Assembly (NCBI RefSeq): GCF_017302985.1
Contig: NZ_JAFIMU010000002.1
Coordinates: 248,001 to 312,000 of the forward strand
Direction: 5' to 3'
DNA: 64,000 nt
Source of the DNA: Corallococcus macrosporus
Lineage (GTDB): Bacteria > Myxococcota > Myxococcia > Myxococcales > Myxococcaceae
Shown one piece after another: positions 35,704 through 45,386 of this stretch (position 1 is the stretch's first letter; every line of letters begins with the position of its first letter). Made by a program: the position numbers and the translations under genes. The notes under the pieces are model-generated. The model was not told the origin of the DNA and did no database searches. It saw nothing but the letters and a program-made list of their open reading frames with translations.

Positions 35704-38700
35704 TCAGGACAGCGGCTCGCCCGCGTCATCCACCGCTTCGGGGGCGGGGAGGTCCGGTCCCTGCTTCTTCAAAGGCTCGTCACGCACCAGCACGGGCCCT
35801 TCGCCCTTCGTCAACGCGTTGATGTCCAGGGGAACGTGGTGCACCGGCACCTTCGTGCTGGGGAGCTCCACGCTCGTCTTGAACACCGCCTCCGCGGACG
35901 CCGGCAGCGACGCCTCCTCCATCGCGGGCACGGGCGCCTCCACCACCGGCACCGGCGCCAGCCGCTTCGGCTGCTTCTTGAGGCCGCGGAAGAGCCAGCC
36001 GCCCTTCTGGCGCTCGTACAGCTTGCGCGTCTCCACGGCCGCCCGCGCGTGCGACACGCGGCCCGACTCCAGGTCCTCCAGCAGCATCTCGCTCAGCCGG
36101 CGGCGCGTCACGCTGTCCAGGTAGTCGAACACCTTCTCCAGCTTGCGCACCACCACCTGCGTCGCGCCGCCCGCCGCCGTGTGCGTGAGCGCGTTGATCT
36201 TCAGTTCGTGCCGCGCCCGGGCGCGCTCGGCCAGCTTGCGCAGCCGGTCCGCTTCGTCCGGCGAGCTGGCCTTGCCGACGAGCCCCGGCAGCACCGTGCG
36301 CGCCAGGCCCGCGTCCACGAAGCCCGAGTCGTCGAACGTCTCCAGCGACTCCAGCGCCCGCCGCCGCGCCTCCACCGACGTGCCCTCCAGCGCCTTGAGC
36401 GCCGTCGTCACGCGGTCCAGCGCCATCCAGCGGTACACCCAGTCCAGGCCCGTGCCCTTGATGTTCTGCGCACCCATGATGCTCACCTGCATCCCGGGCG
36501 GCACCGCGCGGGCGCACGCGTCCACCACCTGGTCGCCCGTCGCCTGCGAGTCGGACACCGGCACCAACTGCTCCAGCATCATGGCCTTGTAGGCGTCACG
36601 GAACTTCGCGTGGAACGCCTTCACGCGGCCCTGCGCATCCGCTTCGCCCCGGGGCAGGAGCGCCTTCAGCCGCGCGTGCACCGCCATGCGCGCCAGCAGG
36701 TACAGCGCGTGCTCGCGCACCTCGTCCTTCGTCGCGGCAGTCAGCACCTCCGGCAGCGGCGAAGGCTGCGCGCGCGACACCGGCGACAGCGCCTCGTCGA
36801 TGAGCGGGCCCACCTCGCGCTCCAGCGCGCGGCGGATCTTCTCCACGCCCACCTCGTCGTCGCCGCCCTCCAGCGCCTTGCCCACCGCCGCCGTCAGCGC
36901 CAGCGTGGCCGTGGACTGGAGCCCCGCGCCAGCCGCGTACCGCTCCAGCCGGTCCATGAACGTCGCCATCGTGGGACGCGGCACCTTCAGCTTCGCCAGC
37001 TCCTTCGCGAGCCGTGCCTCCGCGCGGGCCTGACCCTCGGGGCTCGAGACCTCTTCCGCCGCGACGACCTCCGTGCTCAGCAGGTGCCGGTCCAGCGCGT
37101 CGCGCACGTACTTCTGGAGGCCCTCCAGGTTCGTGCCGATGAGCACGTGCCGGTCCGCGGGCGCGTCCTCCACCATGATGCGCGCGAAGACTTCCGAGCG
37201 GGACACGCGGTCCCAGCGGTTGTTGATGACCGTGATGACGGCGCGCTCCGGGTTCGCGTCCGGATCCACGTCCCCCAGGCCCGTGCGGATCCAGTTGTTC
37301 ATGAAGCCCGTGCGCTCGTTCGCCGAGTGCCCGTTGATGAACTGGAGCTGGCGGCCGCGCACCAGCGCCGGCGGGAAGACCTTCAGCACGCCGATTTCCG
37401 GCTGCACGTGCTCGGCCATCAGCGCCAGCGCGTACGGCCGCGACACGCCGAGCTGCTCGGCCAGCGTGGCCACCAGCGCCATGTTGCGCGGGTGCTCGCG
37501 GTAGGGGAACAGCGCGAGGAACTCCTCGGGGATGAGCTCCGCCTCCCACCACGCGCTGTGCAGCAGCGTCGTGTCCTTCTCCTTCGCCGCCTGCTTGAAG
37601 AGCGGCAGGAAGTGGTCCTCCGTCGTCACCACCCGGCCGCCCTTGGGCATGAAGTTGGTGATGACGGACGCGACGTTGATGCCCGCCGGGCCCTGGATGT
37701 CCTCATGGTCCGGATAGGCGTTGGTCAGCGTGGCGAAGTCGTCCTTCATCCAGTCGTTCTGGAGCAGTTCGACGAAGTTGGGCTGGAGCGCCATGCACTC
37801 CCAGAGGAAGACCTCCGTGCCCAGGCGCGCGCCCAGCTCCACCATGTCCTTCTGCTCCCAGATGGTGGCCTTGTCGTAGGGGCGGAAGATGAAGAACTCG
37901 GACGGCCCGGCGCCCGGGGCGCTGTGCACGAACATCGCTTCGGAGCCCGTCGTCTTCGCGAAGACCTCGAAGCCCATGCCGGAGAAGAGCGCCGCCTTCA
38001 GGCGCTCCGTGCCGGACTTGCCGCGCGTGCCCCAGCCGCCGATGACGAGCGGAATCTTCTCCCGCGACTTGCGCACGTTCTGGCGCTTCACGTACGTGTC
38101 GCCCAGGAAGATGGAGAAGAGCGCCGCGGTGAAGAGGCCCAGCGCCGCGATGCCGTTGCCTCCCATGCCGAGGAAGTAGCCCTCGTTCTCCATGATGCGC
38201 TCGGTGAGGAGCGCCAGGAACCCGCTCTGCAGGCCCACGAGCGCGGGCGTGTGCAGCGTGGACGTCGGCTTCGGCGCGGCCTCCGGCTCGTGGAAGAGCG
38301 TGGCGAGCGGCGAGGGGACCTGCTTGTTCTGACCGTATGGCGTGAAGTGCACCTGGACGCCCAGGTCCTTCTCCACGTGCTCCACGAAGCGGCGGCGCTC
38401 GCGGGGCTCCTCGCCTCCCAGCGAGTCGAGCCGCAGCGACGCGAGCTTGCGGTAGTCCTTGGACACCTTCAGGCGGTTCGTCAGCCGGCGCAGGCGCGAC
38501 GCGGGCGGCACCAGCACCGTCTCGCCGTGGCTGCTGAAGAGGTGGACCTTGCCGTCCTTGGACAGCGGCATGTCCAGCAGGTCGTCCACGGTGGGCAGGT
38601 GGCGGCCCCAGCTGCCCTGGCTCGCCACGTGGACGCGCTCGCCGGGGACCAGCGTCTCCGTGATTTCATCCAGGTGGCCCGGGTGCGCACGCAGCGTGCC

Positions 38701-40323
38701 GGACATCACGCGGCCGGTGGTGTGCAGGAACGCCTGGCGCTTGTTCGGCGCGGGGCGGCCCAGCTCGTGCCACATGCGCCACAGGCGGCGCTCCTGCCGG
38801 TCGCCGTGCCACAGCGTCAGCGTCTTGTCCGTGCGCTCCGCGTAGAGGCCGTGCCCGTCCTGCGACAGGTCCGCGAGGATGGCGCCCAGCCACGCGGGGC
38901 CCTCCGGCATCGGCGGCAGGTTCTCCGGCGCGGGCTGGAGCGGGATGCGCGTGCGGCTGCCCGGACGGAGCTTGGAGACACGGCCGGCGAGGAACGCCGT
39001 CCACGCCTGGCGCGCCGGATCCTTCACCCGGCGGAGCACCTGCGCCGCGGTGGCCGCTGCCTCCACCACCGGGCCCGAGGCGCCCGGCTGCGTCGTCAGC
39101 GACTCCACGGCATCCAGCAGCGCCGCGTGCGCGGGACCGAGGCCCGCGGCTCCCAGCGCTTCGGCCAGCGCGGCGGCGCGCTCGCACGACACGCGCAGCA
39201 CGAGCGGCGCGGTGTCACGGCCGAGCACGTCCACCAGCACCTGGAGGGCGGGACCCTTCACCTTCGGCGATGCGAGCGCCGCGTCCACCGCGGCCAGCAC
39301 GGCGGCGGTGCGCACGCGCGGGCTCGGCTCCGACAGGGCCTGTCCCGCGACGGCGGGCATGGGCTCCAGGCCCGCGAGACGGCGCAGCAGGGATTGACCA
39401 TCCGGACGCTGCGCGATGAGGGCGCACAGGCCCATGCGCACGTACTCGCTGGGGTCGTTGTGCGCGACCTCGGTGAGCAGCGGCATGCGGTGCTCTTCGG
39501 AGAGCAGCGGCGCGCACTGCTCCAGCACCTGACGGCGGAAGAGGAAGTCCTTGTCCGACGGGGCCTTCGCGCGCAGCCGCTGGCGCAGCAGGGTGATGCC
39601 CTCGAGCACGTCCACCGTGAGCAGCGCGCGCAGGGCCTCCGCCTGGAAGAACGGGCTCACGTCCTCCTGGCCCGCGAGGCTCGTCAGCGTGGGGCCCACT
39701 TCGGGCAGCGACGCGGCGACACCCGGCACGGTCTGCGCGAGCTGCCGGAAGGCCTCCAGCGCGGCGAAGCGGTTCTGCGCTCGGGGTGCGTCCACCGCGC
39801 GGTCCAGGAGCTGCCTCGCCAGCGGCACGGCGGCGGGCTGGAGCTCCTTGGGGGGGGCCGTGGCCAGCACGCCCGTCAGCGCGCGCAGCGCCGTCTCTTC
39901 TTCGATCAACAGCTTGTGGCGGCGCTTCTCCTGCCGCTCGCGCAGGGCGTCGAAGCCCATCCACCGGTCCAGGGCACGCAGGTCCTCCTTGCGGTCCTTG
40001 CGGTCCTTCACCGTGGCCTTGATGTGATCCACCAGGACCTGGCGGCGCGCGGCGTCATCCACCGCCTCGTTGTGCTGGCGGGTGAACTGGACGATCTCCG
40101 CGTGGATCGCCGCCAGCTCCGTCTCCAGGGCCTCCAGGGCCACGCCCAGCCACGGGGCCAGCCCTTCCAGGCCCGCGGGGCGGGGACAGGTTTCCGTCAG
40201 CCGCTGGGCCAGGACCTCGACCGAGGCCCCCCGCACACGCCGGTGCAGGGGGGGCAGGGCTTCCAGCAGCTGGGATTCGAGTGGTTCGTTCGCCGGGTGC
40301 ATGTCGCGGCCAGAGCTATTCAT
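35704..40323 (-). CDS. capB: CapB/PgsB-type amide ligase with HEAT-rich N-terminal region
   Basis: This 1539-residue protein (start ATG 40323; ATG 40302 is an alternative) ends in a Mur-ligase-like region homologous to CapB/PgsB, the ATP-dependent poly-gamma-glutamate synthase subunit. A transmembrane helix (GLFTAALFSIFLGD, about 730-745) is followed by the P-loop GGWGTRGKSGTE near 760, then KTTGSEA, WECMALQPNF, DHEDIQGP, LFKQAAKEKDT, FINGHSANERTGFMNNW and INNRWDRVSRSEVF, all with clear counterparts in PgsB (about 390 residues). The first 700 residues are helical HEAT-like repeats with a beta insert near 530-640. About 400 helical residues follow the ligase. It works at the inner membrane with the CapC homologue encoded upstream. 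Confidence 0.9.
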   Translation of the reverse strand: MNSSGRDMHPANEPLESQLLEALPPLHRRVRGASVEVLAQRLTETCPRPAGLEGLAPWLGVALEALETELAAIHAEIVQFTRQHNEAVDDAARRQVLVDHIKATVKDRKDRKEDLRALDRWMGFDALRERQEKRRHKLLIEEETALRALTGVLATAPPKELQPAAVPLARQLLDRAVDAPRAQNRFAALEAFRQLAQTVPGVAASLPEVGPTLTSLAGQEDVSPFFQAEALRALLTVDVLEGITLLRQRLRAKAPSDKDFLFRRQVLEQCAPLLSEEHRMPLLTEVAHNDPSEYVRMGLCALIAQRPDGQSLLRRLAGLEPMPAVAGQALSEPSPRVRTAAVLAAVDAALASPKVKGPALQVLVDVLGRDTAPLVLRVSCERAAALAEALGAAGLGPAHAALLDAVESLTTQPGASGPVVEAAATAAQVLRRVKDPARQAWTAFLAGRVSKLRPGSRTRIPLQPAPENLPPMPEGPAWLGAILADLSQDGHGLYAERTDKTLTLWHGDRQERRLWRMWHELGRPAPNKRQAFLHTTGRVMSGTLRAHPGHLDEITETLVPGERVHVASQGSWGRHLPTVDDLLDMPLSKDGKVHLFSSHGETVLVPPASRLRRLTNRLKVSKDYRKLASLRLDSLGGEEPRERRRFVEHVEKDLGVQVHFTPYGQNKQVPSPLATLFHEPEAAPKPTSTLHTPALVGLQSGFLALLTERIMENEGYFLGMGGNGIAALGLFTAALFSIFLGDTYVKRQNVRKSREKIPLVIGGWGTRGKSGTERLKAALFSGMGFEVFAKTTGSEAMFVHSAPGAGPSEFFIFRPYDKATIWEQKDMVELGARLGTEVFLWECMALQPNFVELLQNDWMKDDFATLTNAYPDHEDIQGPAGINVASVITNFMPKGGRVVTTEDHFLPLFKQAAKEKDTTLLHSAWWEAELIPEEFLALFPYREHPRNMALVATLAEQLGVSRPYALALMAEHVQPEIGVLKVFPPALVRGRQLQFINGHSANERTGFMNNWIRTGLGDVDPDANPERAVITVINNRWDRVSRSEVFARIMVEDAPADRHVLIGTNLEGLQKYVRDALDRHLLSTEVVAAEEVSSPEGQARAEARLAKELAKLKVPRPTMATFMDRLERYAAGAGLQSTATLALTAAVGKALEGGDDEVGVEKIRRALEREVGPLIDEALSPVSRAQPSPLPEVLTAATKDEVREHALYLLARMAVHARLKALLPRGEADAQGRVKAFHAKFRDAYKAMMLEQLVPVSDSQATGDQVVDACARAVPPGMQVSIMGAQNIKGTGLDWVYRWMALDRVTTALKALEGTSVEARRRALESLETFDDSGFVDAGLARTVLPGLVGKASSPDEADRLRKLAERARARHELKINALTHTAAGGATQVVVRKLEKVFDYLDSVTRRRLSEMLLEDLESGRVSHARAAVETRKLYERQKGGWLFRGLKKQPKRLAPVPVVEAPVPAMEEASLPASAEAVFKTSVELPSTKVPVHHVPLDINALTKGEGPVLVRDEPLKKQGPDLPAPEAVDDAGEPLS

Positions 40324-40385
40324 TGCTTGAGAAACCTGCCCGGCCCCCCCAGGCACGCGTTCGGATCAGGACAGCTCGGGACGTC

Positions 40386-43300
40386 TCAGGGCTGCAAACG
40401 TCGTTCATCCAGCAGCTCTTCGAACTCCTCCTCGGTGGGCGTGACGTCCTGCAACCCACGTCCACCCGTCCAATCCCACCGCGCTCCGAGTGAAAAGACG
40501 TTCTGCGTGCCGTACGGGCCGGAGAGGAACGCGCGGTCTTCCGCGAAGAGCATGAGGCGGTTGCCGCCCTTGCCCATCCACACGTTCCAATCCAGACGGC
40601 CCGACACGCGGTGGCGCAGGTACGCGGTGGCGCGGTGATCATCCTGGAAGCGCTGCGACGCGCCGTAGCCCAGCTCCACGCGCGTGCCCTGGAGCTTGCC
40701 GCCCAGCAGCGCCGCCCAGCTCGCGTAGGCGCCCGCGTTGTCCACGGTGTAGAGGTTCGCGTTGCTCACCGCGGACATGCCCAGCGTGGCCACGTGGTCC
40801 TGGAAGGGCTGCCAGCGCAAGGACAGACGGGGCGACAGGCGTTGCGGGTGGTCCTTGCCGTAGAGCCAGTAGACGTTCTGGTCGTAGCGGCTGGCCTCCA
40901 CCGCGCTGCCGCCCTGCATGGACTCCACCGTCAGGCCCAGGCCGGGGATGAGGCCCACGTCCGGGGACAGGCGGAAGTAGCGGTCCGCGGCGATGCGGCC
41001 TCTCGCGCTCCAGCGCATGGCGCCGTCGATGGTCTGCGAGAACACGCTGCCCTGCATGGACAGACGCAGGTCACCGGGGAGCTGGTTCACGTAGCCGGCC
41101 ACGGTGCCGCCGAGCACGGCGGTCTGGTTGAGCGGGTAGCGCGCCTCGGGCGTGAAGCGCAGCCACGCGCGGCCCGGGGACAGCTCGCGGCGCAGGGACA
41201 GGCGGACCTCCAGGCCTGTCTGGAGCGGGCGGTTGAGCAGCTCGCCTTCCTCCACGTCCTCGCTGCGGTAGCCCATCTCCGCGGACACCATGCCCAGGCC
41301 GCCGGTGCGCGTTTCCGGAGGCATGCCCTCCGGCAGGAGCGACAGGCTGGGCGGCAGCGCGGGCCAGGGCAGGGGCTCCAGACCCGTGCTGCCCTGCGCC
41401 CACGACGGGGCCGCGAGCGCGCTCGGATCCGAGGCGACACCCAGTTGCACCTGCACCAGGGCTTCACCTTCAGGCGACTCCAGGCTCACGCGGTGCGGAC
41501 CGCGCGAGGGCAGGAGCAGCCACGTCTCACCCATGCGGCCCAGCGGCTGGGACGCGCCCTGGAGGCCGGGGTCGGCGTCCGCGGGCAGGCCCAGGTGCAT
41601 GAGCGGGCCTTCCTCCGCGCTGGAGCCGCCCGTGCCGTCACCGGACGGCAGCGGCGTGCTGCGCAGGAGCAGCTCTCGGCCCGACGAGGGGGCCAGGGCG
41701 GAGGCGCGCACGCGCAGGGCGGTGGGGCCCAGCACGGTCATCACGACGGGCGCGCCAGGACGGCTGCGCAGCAGGGACAGCGGCTGCGGGGCGGCCACGA
41801 CGCGGGCGTTGGCGCTGGCTTCCTCGGACTCCACGAAGCGCACCAGGCCGGTCTGCTGCGTGTCGGCGCGCGCCATGACGACTTCCACCTGGTGGCGGCC
41901 GGGGACGTCCAGGCGCGTGCCCAGGATGGCGGTTTCGCCTTCAGCGACCTTCAGCTCGCGCACCACGCGGCCATCCACGCGGAGCGCGAAGGCGCAGGTG
42001 CCGGCGGCGTCCACGCCCGGACGCGGGGTGGTGCCGCAGAGGACCTCGGCGCCCAGGGGCCGGGGCTGTTTCACGACCAGGCTCATGACACGCGAGGCCC
42101 CGGCGGGCAGCAGCTTCGCCTCGGAGAGCTTCCACGGCGGCGCGAGCAGGGCCTTGCGCACGGACATGGCGACGTCCTCGTCATCCGTGCCGGCCTCCGA
42201 CGTGGCGACGAGCGACCCGGCGGTCTCCTCCGCGTCGCGCAGGCCTTCCCAGCGCGTCCAGCGGCCCGCGGTGAAGCGCATGCGGCGCACGTCGGGATGA
42301 TCCGCCCAGGCCTGGAGCTGACCCGCGAGCGCCGCACCGAGCGGAGCACCGCCGTCCTTCCACGCCTGCGGCGAGTCCTGCAGCCGCTCCAGCATGGCGA
42401 GTGCTTCCAGGCCCACCTGCGGCAGGCCCGTCTCGCGGTACAGCGCGGCCATGGCCAGCGCACCCGCCGCGTCCTCACCGGAGGCCGACAGGAGACGGGC
42501 GCGCAGGTAGCGGCCCTGAAGGCTCTTGTCGCCCGATACCGCCGCGAGCGCCGCGTCCGCGTGTCCCTCACGGACCTGGGCGCTGGTGGCCGTGAGCTCC
42601 GCACCGTCCGTGCCCAGCGCCGGAAAGGCGGGGGACACAAGCGTGGGCTGCGTGATGGCCTGGGCGAAGCGCACCGTGCGCGGGGAAGCCTGTGACAGAC
42701 GATCCATCAGCGCGAGCAGCCGCCGCTGCTGCTCCGGCGTCAGCTTCGCCTGCGCGTCCAGCAGCCGGCCCACGTCCGCACGGGCGAAGCCGTCTTCCTG
42801 CAACGACGAGAGCAGTTCGGCGCGCGCGAGGCGCGGCTCCGTGTCATCAGGCTGGGTGCGCAGCGTGCGCGAAAGCGCCTGGAGCGTTTCGTACGCCGTG
42901 CCTGCCTGCGGCTGCTGCGCCGGGGCAGGGGACTCCTCGGGCGTGGCCACCTCCGCGCGGCGCACCGCCAGCGAGACGGCGAGCTGAGCCTTCGGATCCT
43001 CGGGCTCGAACCAGACTTCGCGCGCCTGCGCGGGCAGCGTCACCACCGCGGACACCGGCGCGGAGGACGTGCCCTTCGCACCCTCCAGCGCGACGTGGCT
43101 CGGGCTGGCGGTGCCCGGCATCAGCACCAGGCGGCGCGGATGGCCCACGTCGGTGTTCATGCGCACCACGATGGGCTTGCCGGCTTGCGCGTTCAGCGGA
43201 CGGAACTGCACTCGCACCGGCGATGGCAGCTTCGCGTCCGGCACCCGGAAGCGCACCGCCTTCGCGTCCACCTTCACCGGCCACTGCGAGCGCACGTAGC

Positions 43301-45380
43301 CCACTTCACCCGGCGCACCCTCCGCCTTCGCGGGCGCGAGCGACAGGAACGCGCGCGTGCCCTCCGCGCCCTCCAGCTTCAAGGCGTGCTCGCCCGGAGG
43401 CAGGGCAATCTCCACCGGCTCCACCGCCGACAGCGGCAGCAGCGGGAAGGTGTTGTTCCCCACGCGCAGCACCGGGTTCGCCTTCGCGCCCGGCGGCGTC
43501 ATCACGTAGGCGCGCAGCAGGGTGGGGGCCTCCGCGAGCCCCGTGGCCTGCACGCGCGTGGTGCCTCCCACGGCGAGCGGCCACAGCGCGCTGCCCGCCA
43601 TCGAGGCGTCGGCCTCCACGCCCTGGAGGTCCAGCCACTGCGACGCCTTCACCTCGGTCCCATCCTCGCGGGGCGCGGGCGCCACCTGCGACCAGCGGCT
43701 CGCGCGCCACCACGCGGCGCGGTAGCTCCGGCGGATGTCCTCCGACAGCGGCTCCGCGCGCCACGCCAGCTCCAGCGCGGCCAGCTCACGGCTGCGCAGC
43801 GGGTCGCCCAGCGGGAGGCGGGACACCAGCTCCGACGCCTCGGCGGTGAGGAAGCCCGCGTCCGGCAGCGCGGGCGCGGTGCCCAAGAGCGCGTGCGCGA
43901 CGTCCGGCTTGCCCGCGTCCAGCAGCTTCTTCGCGGTGAGCAGCCGCAGGTGCCACGCGAGCGGCGACGCATCCGCGCTCTTCAGCTTCTCCACCGCGAC
44001 GTCCGTGTCGCCGTCAACCAGGGCGGCCATCGCATGCAGCAGCGGCGGCAGGCCCTCCGTCTTGATGCGTCCGTACGTGCCGCGCGCCAGGTCCGGCATC
44101 AGCGCCACCAGCCGCTGACGCAGCAGCGACGGACGCGCGGCGGTGTCCTGCTTCACCACCTCCCACGCCTTCTCCGCCAGCTCCGTCCAGTGCGTCTGGT
44201 GCGACAGCGCCTCGGACAGCGTGGGGCGGCGCGTGGCGATGCGCGCGCGCACCATGGGCGCGGGGCCCTTCCAGCTCACGCGGTAGTTGTGCTTGCCCGG
44301 AGGCAGCGCCACGCGCATCTCCTCCACGATGCCCACGCGCTCACCCGACGCGAGCACCCGCGCGGTGCGCCCGTCTGGCAGCGCCGCGCCCTCGGGCGCC
44401 TCCGCCCACGCCGGCTGCGGCGTGAGCTGCGCCTGCGCGAGCACCCCGCCCACGCCGTAGACCTCCACCGTCGGTGCCTCGGCGGGCGCGCCATTGCCCA
44501 GCACGGCGCGCGCCTCCAGCGCGAACACCCCCGGGCCTTCCAGCTCCAGCGCCCAGACCGAACCCTTCACCTCCGGGCGGATCCACGGCGTGTCCATCCC
44601 GTCCAGCACCACCTCCGTGCCGGTGGGACGCGGACGCTCCACGCGCACCGCCTGGCCGTAGAGCGGCGACACCAGCGCCCACTCGCGCAGCGCCGAGGCC
44701 TTGCGCCAGTCGCGCACCGCGGTCCGGAAGGGCGAGGACTCAGGCTCGTCCTTCACGAGCTCCGCCTCCAGCGCCGCGTCCACGTCCAGCCGCGCGCGCG
44801 TGGCCGCGTCGAACGCGAGCGCCGGACGCGGGCCCTTGCCGTCCACCCACTTGAGGAGGGCGTCGCGCATCCGCTCCTCGGTGCGCGCCGTGGACGTGTG
44901 CGTCGGGCGCTCCACCACGATGCGGGCGTTCTTCGTCGCCGTGACCCACCAGATGCTGCCGGCGCCCATGGGCTCCGCCAGGTACCAGCGGCCCGGACGC
45001 TCGGACACGCCCTCTTCCTCCACGCGCAGCTCGGGCGCCTCGGTGCCCTCCGACAGCGGCACGCGGGTGAAGCGCAGCGCTCCGGCGGGGCCGGTGACGC
45101 GCACCACGTCCAGCGGGCCCAGCCACACGGCGGCGCCCTTCTTCGCGGACACCTCCACCGCGCCCGTCACCTGGGGGACGCCGGAAGGCACGTAGGGCGC
45201 GTGGCCCCGCAAGTCCTCCAGCGCCACCGGGCCGCGGATGGCGCGCGGCTGCCACGTCATGCCCTCTTCGCTGCGGGCGATGACGGACGGCTGCGAAACG
45301 GCGGGCTGCGCGATGACGGGCAGCGCCGCGAGCGCTCCCACGAGCAGGGTGTAACGGGCGCGGCGTCGAACAGGAAACAT
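40386..45380 (-). CDS. Giant exported protein with TPR-like middle and C-terminal barrel-like region
   Basis: This 1664-residue protein has a signal peptide (YTLLVGALAALPVIAQPAVSQ). The first 800 residues are beta-sandwich-like, with repeated PPGKHNYRVSW, LPPGEHALKLEG and VPGRHQVEVVM segments. Helical TPR-like repeats lie near 430-560 and 827-900. From about 1366 to the end come alternating amphipathic strands (LEVRLSLRRELSPGRAWLRFTPEARYPL, PGDLRLSMQGSVF, LSPRLSLRWQPF, TRVELGYGASQRF, VFSLGARWDWTGG) typical of outer-membrane barrels. TPR plus barrel recalls PgaA/BcsC exporters. The gene follows the hydrolase by 6 bases with GGAGGA in the overlap. I infer the outer-membrane exit for the polymer; no homologue is recognised. 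Confidence 0.8.
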   Translation of the reverse strand: MFPVRRRARYTLLVGALAALPVIAQPAVSQPSVIARSEEGMTWQPRAIRGPVALEDLRGHAPYVPSGVPQVTGAVEVSAKKGAAVWLGPLDVVRVTGPAGALRFTRVPLSEGTEAPELRVEEEGVSERPGRWYLAEPMGAGSIWWVTATKNARIVVERPTHTSTARTEERMRDALLKWVDGKGPRPALAFDAATRARLDVDAALEAELVKDEPESSPFRTAVRDWRKASALREWALVSPLYGQAVRVERPRPTGTEVVLDGMDTPWIRPEVKGSVWALELEGPGVFALEARAVLGNGAPAEAPTVEVYGVGGVLAQAQLTPQPAWAEAPEGAALPDGRTARVLASGERVGIVEEMRVALPPGKHNYRVSWKGPAPMVRARIATRRPTLSEALSHQTHWTELAEKAWEVVKQDTAARPSLLRQRLVALMPDLARGTYGRIKTEGLPPLLHAMAALVDGDTDVAVEKLKSADASPLAWHLRLLTAKKLLDAGKPDVAHALLGTAPALPDAGFLTAEASELVSRLPLGDPLRSRELAALELAWRAEPLSEDIRRSYRAAWWRASRWSQVAPAPREDGTEVKASQWLDLQGVEADASMAGSALWPLAVGGTTRVQATGLAEAPTLLRAYVMTPPGAKANPVLRVGNNTFPLLPLSAVEPVEIALPPGEHALKLEGAEGTRAFLSLAPAKAEGAPGEVGYVRSQWPVKVDAKAVRFRVPDAKLPSPVRVQFRPLNAQAGKPIVVRMNTDVGHPRRLVLMPGTASPSHVALEGAKGTSSAPVSAVVTLPAQAREVWFEPEDPKAQLAVSLAVRRAEVATPEESPAPAQQPQAGTAYETLQALSRTLRTQPDDTEPRLARAELLSSLQEDGFARADVGRLLDAQAKLTPEQQRRLLALMDRLSQASPRTVRFAQAITQPTLVSPAFPALGTDGAELTATSAQVREGHADAALAAVSGDKSLQGRYLRARLLSASGEDAAGALAMAALYRETGLPQVGLEALAMLERLQDSPQAWKDGGAPLGAALAGQLQAWADHPDVRRMRFTAGRWTRWEGLRDAEETAGSLVATSEAGTDDEDVAMSVRKALLAPPWKLSEAKLLPAGASRVMSLVVKQPRPLGAEVLCGTTPRPGVDAAGTCAFALRVDGRVVRELKVAEGETAILGTRLDVPGRHQVEVVMARADTQQTGLVRFVESEEASANARVVAAPQPLSLLRSRPGAPVVMTVLGPTALRVRASALAPSSGRELLLRSTPLPSGDGTGGSSAEEGPLMHLGLPADADPGLQGASQPLGRMGETWLLLPSRGPHRVSLESPEGEALVQVQLGVASDPSALAAPSWAQGSTGLEPLPWPALPPSLSLLPEGMPPETRTGGLGMVSAEMGYRSEDVEEGELLNRPLQTGLEVRLSLRRELSPGRAWLRFTPEARYPLNQTAVLGGTVAGYVNQLPGDLRLSMQGSVFSQTIDGAMRWSARGRIAADRYFRLSPDVGLIPGLGLTVESMQGGSAVEASRYDQNVYWLYGKDHPQRLSPRLSLRWQPFQDHVATLGMSAVSNANLYTVDNAGAYASWAALLGGKLQGTRVELGYGASQRFQDDHRATAYLRHRVSGRLDWNVWMGKGGNRLMLFAEDRAFLSGPYGTQNVFSLGARWDWTGGRGLQDVTPTEEEFEELLDERRLQP

Positions 45381-45386
45381 CGGCGC

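Noticed and set aside
35836-40638. A 1600-codon open frame on the plus strand opposite the CapB gene
   Set aside because: Its translation is dominated by His, Arg, Gln and Leu with no domain, and the minus-strand frame has strong CapB/PgsB homology. It is a shadow of GC-rich third positions.
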